Shown here: in pieces, positions 7,433-13,119 of the stretch | How the letters are laid out: every line of letters starts with the position of its first letter | Numbering within the stretch: position 1 is the first letter of the stretch | Assembly (NCBI GenBank): GCA_030152605.1 | Contig: JASLJB010000279.1 | Span: 1-13,119, forward strand | Length of the DNA stretch: 13,119 bases | Origin: Acinetobacter sp. | Lineage (GTDB): Bacteria > Pseudomonadota > Gammaproteobacteria > Pseudomonadales > Moraxellaceae | Direction: 5' to 3' | Notes under the pieces: generated by a model | What the model saw: the letters and a program-made list of their open reading frames with translations, nothing else | What the model was told of the DNA's origin: nothing | Database searches by the model: none | Translations under genes and position numbers: made by a program

Positions 7433-7780
7433 TTAGAGCACAAAAGGCACGTAGGTATAGACCAAACCATAGGCCAAGGCTGCGGTGAGTGTGGCCAGTA
7501 CAATTTTCTTCAGCCAAAAATACAACACGCTGAGCACGATAAATCCAATACACATGGCCAGCATTTTATTGGGTTGCTCAATCAAGGGCGGTAAAGTGGC
7601 CACCACCAACATGGCGGTAATCGCAGAGATCCCAATCGCACCAAGCGCAATCCCGATCCAGACCGGGCTGTTTTTACGTGGACTGTTACTGCGTTTTTGG
7701 ATCAGAAACAGTGGGCCAAAACGTGATGCAAAATTAGCAATGCCGACAATGATGCCGATGAGGATAATTTCAATACTCAT
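7433..7780 (-). CDS. azlD: AzlD-family branched-chain amino acid exporter, small subunit
   Basis: This 115-residue, very hydrophobic protein has about four predicted membrane segments (roughly 3-20, 40-62, 74-90 and 92-112). It matches the AzlD/YgaH family in length (E. coli YgaH is 111 residues) and in the partner gene. The start ATG (complement of 7778-7780) overlaps the azlC stop in an ATGA arrangement, so the two are translationally coupled. In characterised relatives (YgaZH of E. coli, BrnFE of Corynebacterium) the small and large subunits together export L-valine, leucine, isoleucine and sometimes methionine across the inner membrane. The residues that set substrate choice cannot be read here. 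Confidence 0.9.
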   Translation of the reverse strand: MSIEIILIGIIVGIANFASRFGPLFLIQKRSNSPRKNSPVWIGIALGAIGISAITAMLVVATLPPLIEQPNKMLAMCIGFIVLSVLYFWLKKIVLATLTAALAYGLVYTYVPFVL

Positions 7781-8526
7781 GTGTGTTCTCGTGCTAGATC
7801 ATCCTGCTTGAGGACATAGTGTTTGAATAGTCCTGCTGAGATGCCGGCGAAAATCCCGATAAAAATCGCGGCGGACAGATTGATAAAATAACAGGCCAGC
7901 GCAGCGCTGATCAGGGTGACAGATACCACTAAACTGTGTTTGCGCTCAAAGGCCGCCAACAGGAAGCTCAAGAACAGCGCAGGTAATAGGAAGTCCAATG
8001 CTGCCTGCATAAAGCGCGGCAAATGACTGAGCTGGTTGGCAAATAGCGCCCCGAGTAATGAGCCCAAAATCCATGAAAACCAACTGAATAGACTCAGTCC
8101 CATCATCCATGACTCGGACCATTGTTCACGGCGCTGCGCCAACTTGATCATGCCACTGGCAAAGACTTCATCGGTCAGACCCCAAGCCCAGACCGCCGTC
8201 TTTTTTAGTTGTAAACGATCTTGAATCAGGTTGTGTAAGGCCGGGCCATACAGTACATGCCGGATATCTAGGGCGATGACGGTGAGCGCAGCCATCCAAA
8301 TCGAACTGCCACTGGCCAACAATGCCACGACTAAAAATTGACTGGCGCCAGCATACATGGTGCAAGACAGAAACACAGCTTCAAAGGTGCTAAAACCAAA
8401 TTGTGTTGCAGAGACACCAAAGGCAAATGAGACCGGAAGATAGGTGAAGATAATCACCTGACTGTCTTTGGCGCCTTGAAAGAATTGACTGAGCGCAGAT
8501 TGAGTTGAATTGCTGTGCTGAGGCAC
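7777..8526 (-). CDS. azlC: AzlC-family branched-chain amino acid exporter, large subunit
   Basis: The 249-residue product is an integral membrane protein of the AzlC/YgaZ/BrnF family. Several hydrophobic helices are visible (for example 24-41, 45-72, 75-88, 145-163, 176-191 and 199-235). It carries the family-typical PVSFAFG near residue 31, TMYAGASQF at 56-64, the conserved ALDIRHVLYGPAL at 85-97, and LTDEVFA at 117-123. The predicted start is GTG (complement of 8524-8526), with AGGTG just upstream; an ATG two bases earlier is out of frame. It is the first gene of a two-gene operon with azlD. The pair is expected to lower intracellular branched-chain amino acids. No dedicated Lrp/AsnC or LysR regulator is adjacent; the nearest possible one is at the right edge. 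Confidence 0.92.
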   Translation of the reverse strand: MPQHSNSTQSALSQFFQGAKDSQVIIFTYLPVSFAFGVSATQFGFSTFEAVFLSCTMYAGASQFLVVALLASGSSIWMAALTVIALDIRHVLYGPALHNLIQDRLQLKKTAVWAWGLTDEVFASGMIKLAQRREQWSESWMMGLSLFSWFSWILGSLLGALFANQLSHLPRFMQAALDFLLPALFLSFLLAAFERKHSLVVSVTLISAALACYFINLSAAIFIGIFAGISAGLFKHYVLKQDDLAREHT

Positions 8527-8676
8527 ATGACACCTGTTGTATTTTAAATTGAATTAAGGAGTGGGGGCGTGTTGCTGCCTGAATCGGCAATGAAATGTCA
8601 ACAGACCCTAAATAGGTTGAGAATTATAACTGAATTTAATAGCATAGTGCAGCATAGTTTAAAGGTTCTATTTATC

Positions 8677-9156
8677 ATGTGGGCATTTCAAGTTCGTGCT
8701 TTTGCTTTGTTTTTGGGGATGAGTGCGGTGGTTGGTTTGACCGCATGTAGTCAATCCTCACAACAAGCCGACAGCGATAAAGTCGAAATCAAAGCAGCAC
8801 CAAAACTCACCCATGACGCGACGACTTATGCGCATATGGCGTGGGCATTGATCAATGAGGCAGATGTTTATGTTTATCGAAAACAGCTGAACTTGATCGA
8901 AGAGAAAGTCCGAAAACCGGTGCGTAAACTCAGTACCGATTGGCGCATTAACGTCAAAATGACGGATTCAGTGACCGAGGGTCAGTATGCATGGTGCCGT
9001 AAAACACTGACCAGTTTAGACAGTTGGGCGCGCGCGAGTTTAGAAAAAGATCGCAGCATGATGCAGAAACAGGCAGATTATGAGCGTGACAAAGCACAGT
9101 GCAAAGCGGCTTTGGCTCAACCTGAGTTAGGCAATACCTCACCAAAATCGGGTTAA
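8677..9156 (+). CDS. Small lipoprotein of unknown function
   Basis: The product has 159 residues from the ATG at 8677. It starts with a typical lipoprotein signal: positive residue R7, a hydrophobic core (FALFLGMSAVVG) and the lipobox LTAC, giving Cys24 as the lipidated residue, followed by Ser-Gln-Ser-Ser. The serine after the cysteine suggests outer-membrane sorting under the E. coli rule. The mature part is charged and mostly helical, with Trp-rich spots (MAWALINEADVYVYRK, STDWRINVKM, YAWCRKTLTSLDSWAR) and two further cysteines (in AWCRK and AQCKA) that could pair. I do not recognise the family. AAGG at 8662-8665 is a somewhat distant ribosome binding site (11 bases). An earlier GTG at 8569 is in frame but would bury the signal sequence. 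A tandem repeat lies just past the stop. Confidence 0.8.
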   Translation: MWAFQVRAFALFLGMSAVVGLTACSQSSQQADSDKVEIKAAPKLTHDATTYAHMAWALINEADVYVYRKQLNLIEEKVRKPVRKLSTDWRINVKMTDSVTEGQYAWCRKTLTSLDSWARASLEKDRSMMQKQADYERDKAQCKAALAQPELGNTSPKSG

Positions 9157-9164
9157 GTGAATGT

Positions 9165-9206
9165 GTGTTGAAAACGAGTGTTGAGAACGAGTGTTGAGCG
9201 AGTGAG
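9165..9206 (+). repeat. Short tandem repeat, 13-base unit
   Basis: Immediately after the lipoprotein stop come GTGTTGAAAACGA (9165-9177), GTGTTGAGAACGA (9178-9190), a shortened GTGTTGAGCGA (9191-9201) and a remnant GTGAG. The first two units differ by one base. The array is non-coding and lies between two convergent genes. Confidence 0.85.
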
Positions 9207-9232
9207 GCTGCAAGCGCTGATGCACTTGCAGC
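9207..9232. other. Hairpin between convergent genes
   Basis: GCTGCAAG (9207-9214) pairs perfectly with CTTGCAGC (9225-9232), and an inner GC/GC pair can extend it after one mismatch. It sits between the lipoprotein gene (ends 9156) and the small exported-protein gene (ends 9242 on the other strand). It lacks a T-tract on either strand, so it may be a weak bidirectional terminator. Confidence 0.45.
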
Positions 9233-9241
9233 AGGCTAAGC

Positions 9242-9421
9242 TTAAGGGGTGGCTTTCTTCGGGGCCGTTGTTGCTTTGTTATCCTTCGCCGGCGCTTTGT
9301 TGGCAACACATTTAGCACCTTTCTGATCCGGCGTAGTTCCTTTCGGGCAGTTAATCGCAAATGCTGATGCACTAAACATACTCAAAACCGCGACTGTCAT
9401 GTACTTTTTCATATTGTTCAT
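9242..9421 (-). CDS. Small exported protein, 59 residues
   Basis: This short gene is clear on the minus strand: ATG (complement of 9419-9421) to TAA (9242-9244), 59 residues. It begins MNNMKKYMTVAVLSMFSASAF, a Sec signal peptide with cleavage expected after A-F-A (residue 22). The mature peptide is only about 37 residues: INCPKGTTPDQKGAKCVANK, then a Lys/Ala/Pro/Thr-rich tail ending KKATP. Two cysteines 13 residues apart (25 and 38) could form a disulfide. A second in-frame ATG at codon 4 (complement of 9410-9412) could be the real start. Neither has a strong ribosome binding site, which lowers certainty about the exact start. I do not recognise the family. The strong signal peptide and the lack of any competing frame support a real gene. 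Confidence 0.75.
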   Translation of the reverse strand: MNNMKKYMTVAVLSMFSASAFAINCPKGTTPDQKGAKCVANKAPAKDNKATTAPKKATP

Positions 9422-9728
9422 AAGTTTGGTCTTTTTATCATGATGGCGACAGTGCCACGGATTTAATTTATGCGCTTTTTTTAGGATTTTGAAGGGGCTG
9501 AATGTTAATTAAAGCAATTCATTACACCAGATCTGTAACAGCATAATTCAAACTTAAAAGGTATAAAAAATAGTCAAATTAACTCGATCTGACACTTTAT
9601 TATTTTTCATTATTTTCAGTTTTTTTTAATTGTTTTTCAAAAATTAATTCTGTGTAGGGTTGATCTAGATTGAGAAAGCCAACTCGACCGCACAGAACAA
9701 TCAGCGCAGGCAAAGTATCAAACATAAA
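9422..9728. other. Very AT-rich intergenic region
   Basis: I see no gene. The part up to about 9650 is strongly A/T biased with long T-runs, and must contain the promoter of the small exported-protein gene on the minus strand. A weak candidate there is TTCAAA, 17 bases, TAAATT. At the right end, TTCTGTG (9648-9654) is an exact inverted match to CACAGAA (9691-9697), with an inner GTTG/CAAC pair (9659-9662 with 9680-9683). Confidence 0.35.
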
Positions 9729-9761
9729 AAAGGCAAAGCTAAATCACTTAACTTTGCCTTT
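9729..9761 (-). terminator. Intrinsic terminator downstream of ychF
   Basis: AAAGGCAAAG (9729-9738) pairs perfectly with CTTTGCCTTT (9752-9761); TAA/TTA can extend the pairing inside after one mismatch. Read on the minus strand the hairpin ends in a run of T, as expected for a terminator of the leftward ychF gene, 69 bases after its stop. Confidence 0.85.
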
Positions 9762-9830
9762 GAGCGTGATCGACCACAGTCAAGATCTGATCAAGTCGGT
9801 GGTCTTCTACACAGTCTTGGTTTTTCGCGC

Positions 9831-10922
9831 TTAAACGTTAAAACGGAAGTGCAATACATCGCCGTCTTGAACGATATAAGTTTTACCTTCTAGACGCCAT
9901 TTTCCAGCTTCTTTGGCACCTGACTCACCGTTGTATTGGATAAAGTCATCATAGGCCACACATTCAGCACGGATAAAGCCTTTTTCAAAGTCAGTGTGAA
10001 TCACGCCAGCCGCTTGCGGTGCAGTCGCGCCAACTTTAACCGTCCATGCGCGAACTTCTTGTACGCCGGCAGTAAAGTAAGTTTGTAGACCGAGTAGGCT
10101 ATAGCCGGCACGGATCACGATGTTTAGACCTGGCTCTTCCATGCCCATCGCTTCGAGGAATTCAGCACGTTCGTCTTCTTCGAGTAGAGAGATCTCAGCT
10201 TCGATTTGGTTGCAAAGTGGAACCACGATGGCATTTTCTTCAGCAGCCAATTTTTTCACCGCATCGAGATGTGGGTTATTTTCAAAACCATCTTCAGCCA
10301 CGTTCGCGATATACATGGTGGGTTTTAGGGTGAGTAAACCATAGCCACGTAAGATTTTATGCTCATCATCAGAAAGGTCCGCTGCGCGAGCAGGTTTACC
10401 TTCGTTGAGTAAAGGCAGGATCTTTTCGAGGATGGCTTTAGTGACCAAGGCTTCTTTGTCACCACTCTTGGCACTTTTAGCCAAACGTAAAATTGACTTG
10501 CTGACGGTTTCCATATCAGACAAGGCAAGTTCAGTGTTGATGGTGGCGATATCATCTAGCGGATCGATTTTGTTATTGACGTGAATGACGTTTTCGTCTT
10601 CAAAACAACGTACAACGTGTGCAATAGCGTCAGTTTCACGAATGTTGGCAAGGAATTGGTTACCCAAGCCTTCACCTTTAGATGCACCCGCCACAAGGCC
10701 TGCAATATCCACAAATTCCATGGTAGTTGGCAGCACACGCTGCGGTTTTACAATGGCAGAAAGTTTGTCTAAACGTGAATCTGGCACAGGAACAATCCCT
10801 GTGTTGGGTTCAATCGTACAAAACGGGAAATTTTCAGCAGCAATCGCTGCTTTAGTTAAGGCATTGAAAAGGGTAGATTTACCAACGTTGGGTAAGCCCA
10901 CAATTCCGCAATTAAATCCCAT
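9831..10922 (-). CDS. ychF: Redox-regulated ATPase YchF (Obg-family)
   Basis: The protein has 363 residues, the same length as E. coli YchF, a universally conserved Obg-like P-loop ATPase that binds ribosomes and influences stress responses and translation. Motifs in order: the P-loop GLPNVGKST at 9-17; switch II with DIAGLVAGASKGEGLGNQF at 72-90; and the NxxE motif N207-V-A-E210 in place of the NKxD of GTPases, the family feature linked to ATP preference. A helical coiled-coil insertion spans about 130-200, and a C-terminal TGS domain about 280-363 (LQTYFTAGVQEVRAWTVK onward). The start is the ATG at complement 10920-10922; the frame stays open to 11003, but that extension has no ribosome binding site and is absent from the family. 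The chosen start itself has only a weak TGAG-type site. Its own terminator is at 9729-9761. Confidence 0.96.
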   Translation of the reverse strand: MGFNCGIVGLPNVGKSTLFNALTKAAIAAENFPFCTIEPNTGIVPVPDSRLDKLSAIVKPQRVLPTTMEFVDIAGLVAGASKGEGLGNQFLANIRETDAIAHVVRCFEDENVIHVNNKIDPLDDIATINTELALSDMETVSKSILRLAKSAKSGDKEALVTKAILEKILPLLNEGKPARAADLSDDEHKILRGYGLLTLKPTMYIANVAEDGFENNPHLDAVKKLAAEENAIVVPLCNQIEAEISLLEEDERAEFLEAMGMEEPGLNIVIRAGYSLLGLQTYFTAGVQEVRAWTVKVGATAPQAAGVIHTDFEKGFIRAECVAYDDFIQYNGESGAKEAGKWRLEGKTYIVQDGDVLHFRFNV

Positions 10923-11227
10923 GAACGACTCACAAAGTAAGAAATAAAAATTGTCACCGATTTTACATGAAAGGCCGCTGAAGAGGAAATGTTTGTGCTG
11001 CATTAAGCATATCTATTTTATTTTAGCTGGAATGCGCATGTGGCAATCGTTTTAATTCGGTCGAATCATTTCAAGTACGAACTCAGTCGGATGCATGAAT
11101 GGGCGGCAAATTGAATAATTGTTGAAATATTACACATCTAAACCTTACATTGACCTGATTGGCATATTACAATCAGGGATATCTAAACTAAAAACTGTTA
11201 TAAATCATTTAATAATAATGTCTGATT
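10923..11227. other. Intergenic region between ychF and the GST gene
   Basis: The left part should contain the leftward ychF promoter. TTGCCA and TAAAAT hexamers are visible on the minus strand near 11005-11045 but are only 15 bases apart, so this is weak. Further right, CCTGATT (11154-11160) is an exact inverted match to AATCAGG (11171-11177) with a 10-base spacer, upstream of the GST promoter. No credible gene is seen; an open frame at 11119-11331 with a TTG start looks like chance. Confidence 0.4.
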
Positions 11228-11256
11228 TTGACCTTATTTTGAACCTCAAGTATATT
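11228..11256 (+). promoter_or_regulatory. Near-consensus sigma-70 promoter for the GST-like gene
   Basis: TTGACC (11228-11233) and TATATT (11251-11256) are separated by exactly 17 bases, each matching five of six consensus positions. Transcription would start near 11263, giving a leader of about 80 bases before the ATG at 11344. The leader contains a small hairpin, AAGGGA (11293-11298) with TCCCTT (11303-11308). Confidence 0.75.
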
Positions 11257-11343
11257 GTGATTCCGCAGCTTGCGCTTGGGCGTAATGTGGGTAAGGGAGG
11301 ACTCCCTTTGATCACGGCGATAAAATTATAATGTGGAGCTTTT

Positions 11344-12108
11344 ATGCGTATTCTTTACCAGTTTCCTTTATCTCATTACTGTGAGAAAGCGCGCTGGTTA
11401 CTTGATCATAAACAACTCGACTATGTGGCGCACAATTTAATCCCTGGTGTCCACCGCGCATTTGCACAACTGAAAACCGGTCAAAATATCCTGCCGATCC
11501 TCAAAGACCAAGAGCGTTGGATTGCAGATTCAACCCAAATCGCTTTATATCTCGATGAGACTTATCCTGAGCATGCGCTGTTACGATCTGATCCAAAATT
11601 ACGTGAGCAAGCTTTGGCGATTAATACTCAGGCCAATGAGCTTGGATTGCATGTGCGTCGTTGGGGTTTAGCACAGTCCTTATCTCACAGTGATGAACCC
11701 TTAGAGATTATGATTGGTGAGAAGGGCTATTTACGCCAGTTTGAGAAATTTTCTAAACCGATTTTAAAAAGCTTGGTGAGTAAGAGTTATCAACTTGACG
11801 AAGAGAAAGTGCTCAGCTCAAAACAGAAAATCCAAGAATTAGTCACGGCATTAAACCAGACCTTGGTGGACAATGGCGGCCGCTATATGGTGGGCCATCG
11901 TTTTGGTCTCGCAGATATCGCAGTATGTTCGATGTTGGGGCCATTGCTTGAGTTAGATGCGACACCGTGGGAACGGGAGCCGGAAATCAAGCAGTCTGAT
12001 GAGTTTAATCAGTATAAGCAAAGCTTAATTGATCTGCCTTTGGGGCAATATGTGCTACGCATTTATGCGACTGAGCGTAATGCACGTGTCGATTGGCGCG
12101 GTTTATAA
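11344..12108 (+). CDS. Glutathione S-transferase-like protein
   Basis: The 254-residue product has the two-domain GST layout. Residues 1-80 form a thioredoxin-like domain with FPLSHYCEKARWLLDHK (Ser10 and Cys13 at the position of the catalytic residue of many GSTs), a cis-proline P51 in LPILKD, and the Asp62-Ser63 pair in ADSTQIALYLDE that binds the gamma-glutamyl part of glutathione. Residues about 90-254 form the helical domain with VGHRFGLADIAVCSMLGPLLELD. GSTs conjugate or reduce with glutathione in the cytoplasm; the substrate cannot be told, and some relatives are non-catalytic. The C-terminal domain is rather long for the family. The start ATG has GGAG (11335-11338) 5 bases upstream, a strong promoter at 11228-11256 and a terminator at 12134, so it is a single-gene unit. 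Confidence 0.88.
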   Translation: MRILYQFPLSHYCEKARWLLDHKQLDYVAHNLIPGVHRAFAQLKTGQNILPILKDQERWIADSTQIALYLDETYPEHALLRSDPKLREQALAINTQANELGLHVRRWGLAQSLSHSDEPLEIMIGEKGYLRQFEKFSKPILKSLVSKSYQLDEEKVLSSKQKIQELVTALNQTLVDNGGRYMVGHRFGLADIAVCSMLGPLLELDATPWEREPEIKQSDEFNQYKQSLIDLPLGQYVLRIYATERNARVDWRGL

Positions 12109-12133
12109 GTCATCTCTAAATACTGATCCAACA

Positions 12134-12157
12134 AACGTCCGAATCGGGCGTTTTTTT
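12134..12157 (+). terminator. Intrinsic terminator after the GST-like gene
   Basis: AACGTCCG (12134-12141) pairs with CGGGCGTT (12145-12152), with one G-T wobble, around a 3-base loop. A run of seven T (12151-12157) follows directly. It lies 26 bases past the GST stop on the same strand. Confidence 0.92.
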
Positions 12158-12407
12158 GCTTGATATGGGTTTGAAGTATATGTAGCGACTCAGCAGAAAA
12201 GGCGAATAAAAAATTCCATTTTTAAGCCGATTTCTGCAAATAAAATGCATCAAAATTGAATGTTGGGGAAACTATTTCACCTATGCTTTGTTTGGAGAAA
12301 AATAATTTCATAAACATTAAAAAAAGAATGTTTTTTAGGGAAAAAATTCGTGTTTGATATCGGTATCTTATGTCTCAAGGGTGTGATGGGGATCGAAGCG
12401 AGCAAAA

Positions 12408-12448
12408 GGTTAGCAAAATTTGGGAGAAGGGCGCTAACCAAACCCAAA
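12408..12448 (+). other. Candidate pseudoknot-forming segment
   Basis: GGTTAGC (12408-12414) is complementary to GCTAACC (12433-12439), and TTTGGG (12419-12424), inside that loop, is complementary to CCCAAA (12443-12448), downstream of it. The interleaved order is that of an H-type pseudoknot. The 3-base connector at 12440-12442 is short for crossing a 7-bp stem, so the two stems might be alternatives instead. Expression is not shown by the sequence. Confidence 0.4.
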
Positions 12449-12500
12449 AGGTCTCAATTCGGCTTAGGACGCTATAGATCAAAAGTTTATAGGCACTGGT

Positions 12501-12553
12501 TATAGGTTACAAACCTATAGTTGTTGAAGTAACCCCATGTGTTTCTCCAACAC
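12501..12553 (+). other. Two mutually exclusive hairpins followed by a small hairpin
   Basis: TATAGGTT (12501-12508) pairs with AACCTATA (12512-12519) around a 3-base loop. GGTTAC (12505-12510) can instead pair with GTAACC (12529-12534), which would break the first hairpin. GTGTT/AACAC (12539-12543 with 12549-12553) follows. No T-run follows immediately. Confidence 0.45.
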
Positions 12554-12704
12554 CCTAAAAAATTCATCAAGACAATAATAGATAATAATCACAAGCAGGA
12601 CTTTAGATTTCAAGAAAGCAATAACTATAAATAATTAAAAATAATAACCTCAAACCTCAAAAGAAATCTATTCCAATCAGTTTAATAGTCGGTATTGGCT
12701 CATG

Positions 12705-12803
12705 GCGGCAGGACGCCGCTTATTTACGCTGGGGCTTATATGGAGGTAGCCCTCAGCGCAAAACAGGTTTTTGCATACTTTTTTAAAAAAGTATGAGAAA
12801 AAC
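12705..12803. repeat. Triple stem-loop element, possible dispersed repeat
   Basis: Three stem-loops follow one another. The first is GCGGC (12705-12709) with GCCGC (12715-12719). The second is CGCTG plus GGGCT (12727-12736) with AGCCC and CAGCG (12748-12758), with one bulged T. The third is a perfect 22-base A/T-cored palindrome at 12774-12795, framed by GTTTTT (12767-12772) and AAAAAC (12798-12803). The compact arrangement in non-coding DNA resembles REP- or MITE-like elements. Dispersal cannot be shown from one copy. Confidence 0.5.
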
Positions 12804-12890
12804 TCGCTCACTGAGGATGAGGATCGTGAAGACTTGCCGAGGGAATATTTGAAAATTAAATAGTCGAAATATTAAAAGCGCGAGTGAGTT

Positions 12891-12928
12891 TAATGCCAGT
12901 CAATACTTTCCTTCACTGACTGGCATTA
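12891..12928. repeat. Perfect 12-bp inverted repeat
   Basis: TAATGCCAGTCA (12891-12902) and TGACTGGCATTA (12917-12928) are exact inverse complements with a 14-base spacer. Neither strand has an immediate T-run, so a terminator role is not obvious. It lies 52 bases past the stop of the leftward gene at the right edge. Confidence 0.8.
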
Positions 12929-12980
12929 GCCTTGGGCTCCACGAAATAAATACTTTGATCAGTCAAATGCTTTAAAAAGC

Positions 12981-13118
12981 TTAGATCCGGACTGAACTGG
13001 CTTGTGGTGCAGTGGATTTAGCCAAATAATAAAAATGATAATCCGTTGCATAAGGGCTGCTCAGGCTGATTTTCTCAGACTGTTGAAACTCAGCCTGCGG
13101 ATAATAGGCAAAGATCGA
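12981..13118 (-). CDS. Probable LysR-type regulator, C-terminal fragment (runs off the right edge)
   Basis: The minus strand is open from the window edge to a TAA at 12981-12983, giving the last 45 residues of a protein. The visible segment includes FAYYPQAEF, then SLSSPYATDYHFYYLAKS and a short polar tail ending SSVRI. The pattern 'basic/hydrophobic strand, Ser-Pro-Tyr, then Tyr-Tyr-Leu' resembles the C-terminal edge of the LysR substrate-binding domain in GcvA-like regulators, where a strand ending in YYLV or similar is typical. That is a resemblance only. The DNA-binding part is outside the window. AAAGC/GCTTT and TTTGA/TCAAA (12954-12958 with 12963-12967) are weak downstream hairpins. Confidence 0.5.
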   Translation of the reverse strand, partial: SIFAYYPQAEFQQSEKISLSSPYATDYHFYYLAKSTAPQASSVRI

Positions 13119-13119
13119 C

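Larger units (their letters stand above)
12158..12980. other. Long non-coding region rich in inverted repeats
   Basis: This stretch of more than 800 bases has no convincing protein gene on either strand. Its first part is AT-rich with A- and T-runs around 12290-12350. From 12408 onward it holds a series of complementary segments: 12408-12448, 12501-12553, 12705-12803 and 12891-12928, listed separately. Parts of it may be transcribed structured RNA or dispersed repeat. No transposase, tRNA or rRNA is present. Confidence 0.6.

Noticed and set aside
7225..7488. Open plus-strand frame of 87 codons past the azlD end
   Set aside because: It overlaps the azlD 3' end, has no ribosome binding site, its product is Cys/Arg-rich with no recognisable pattern, and it lies in otherwise regulatory DNA.
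8569..8676. Extended start for the small lipoprotein
   Set aside because: Starting at GTG 8569 would place 36 residues before the signal peptide and destroy the export signal.
9139..9372. Arg/Leu-rich minus-strand frame overlapping the small exported-protein gene
   Set aside because: It is a shifted frame of the same DNA; the frame of the 59-residue protein has a proper signal peptide, while this one has an unnatural composition.
9648..9697. Inverted repeat TTCTGTG / CACAGAA as a small RNA gene
   Set aside because: There is no promoter and no plus-strand terminator nearby; the strong hairpin at 9729-9761 has its T-run only on the minus strand and serves ychF.
10923..11003. N-terminal extension of YchF by 27 residues
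   Set aside because: There is no ribosome binding site before the upstream ATG, and the family begins at MGFNCGIVG with 363 residues.
11119..11331. Plus-strand frame of 70 codons upstream of the GST gene
   Set aside because: It starts with TTG without a ribosome binding site and runs through a near-consensus promoter and the GST leader, so it is probably chance.
12641..12662. CCTCAAA doublet and A/T-rich repeats as a CRISPR-like array
   Set aside because: The units are too short and not regularly spaced, and no cas genes are present.
12697..12939. GGCTC direct repeats (12697-12701 and 12935-12939) as target-site duplication of a mobile element
   Set aside because: A five-base match over 240 bases is expected by chance, and there are no matching terminal inverted repeats at the inner edges.

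Overview
The window looks like chromosomal DNA from a gamma-proteobacterium of the Acinetobacter / Moraxellaceae type. This is an inference from the AT-rich base composition and from the gene set: a 363-residue YchF, a divergent ppsA/ppsR pair, a GYF_2-RDD membrane protein, a YgaZH/AzlCD exporter, and several small lipoproteins or secreted proteins. I see no phage, plasmid, insertion-sequence or CRISPR genes.

Layout. 1-78 (-) is the start of a lipoprotein gene that runs off the left edge. 371-1192 (-) encodes a GYF_2 + RDD membrane protein. 1501-3879 (-) is phosphoenolpyruvate synthase, with a TTG start. 4035-4871 (+) is its regulatory kinase/phosphorylase, read divergently from a shared 155-base spacer. 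5038-5814 (+) is an unrecognised exported protein. 5892-7040 (-) is an outer-membrane porin. 7433-8526 (-) is the azlD-azlC (ygaH-ygaZ) exporter operon. 8677-9156 (+) is a small lipoprotein and 9242-9421 (-) a 59-residue exported protein. 9831-10922 (-) is the YchF ATPase. 11344-12108 (+) is a glutathione S-transferase-like protein. The last 820 bases before the right edge are essentially non-coding, and 12981-13118 (-) is the C-terminal end of a probable LysR-type regulator.

How the genes work together. The clearest functional unit is ppsA with ppsR. PEP synthase makes PEP from pyruvate for gluconeogenesis, and the divergent protein is the family that switches it off and on by phosphorylating a threonine near the catalytic histidine. 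Both the threonine (T416) and the histidine (H418) are present. The second unit is the translationally coupled AzlC/AzlD pair, which in relatives exports branched-chain amino acids. The remaining genes look like independent single-gene units, several with their own intrinsic terminators (335-354, 1431-1461, 9729-9761, 12134-12157).

What deserves a second look is mostly non-coding. 12408-12553 contains interleaved complementary segments with pseudoknot topology followed by two mutually exclusive hairpins. 12705-12803 holds three consecutive stem-loops that look like a dispersed structured repeat. 12891-12928 is a perfect 12-bp inverted repeat with no terminator tail. The porin leader (7086-7200) combines a near-consensus -10, two 9-bp direct repeats and a 9-bp inverted repeat. 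I found no convincing evidence of a new multi-gene system.
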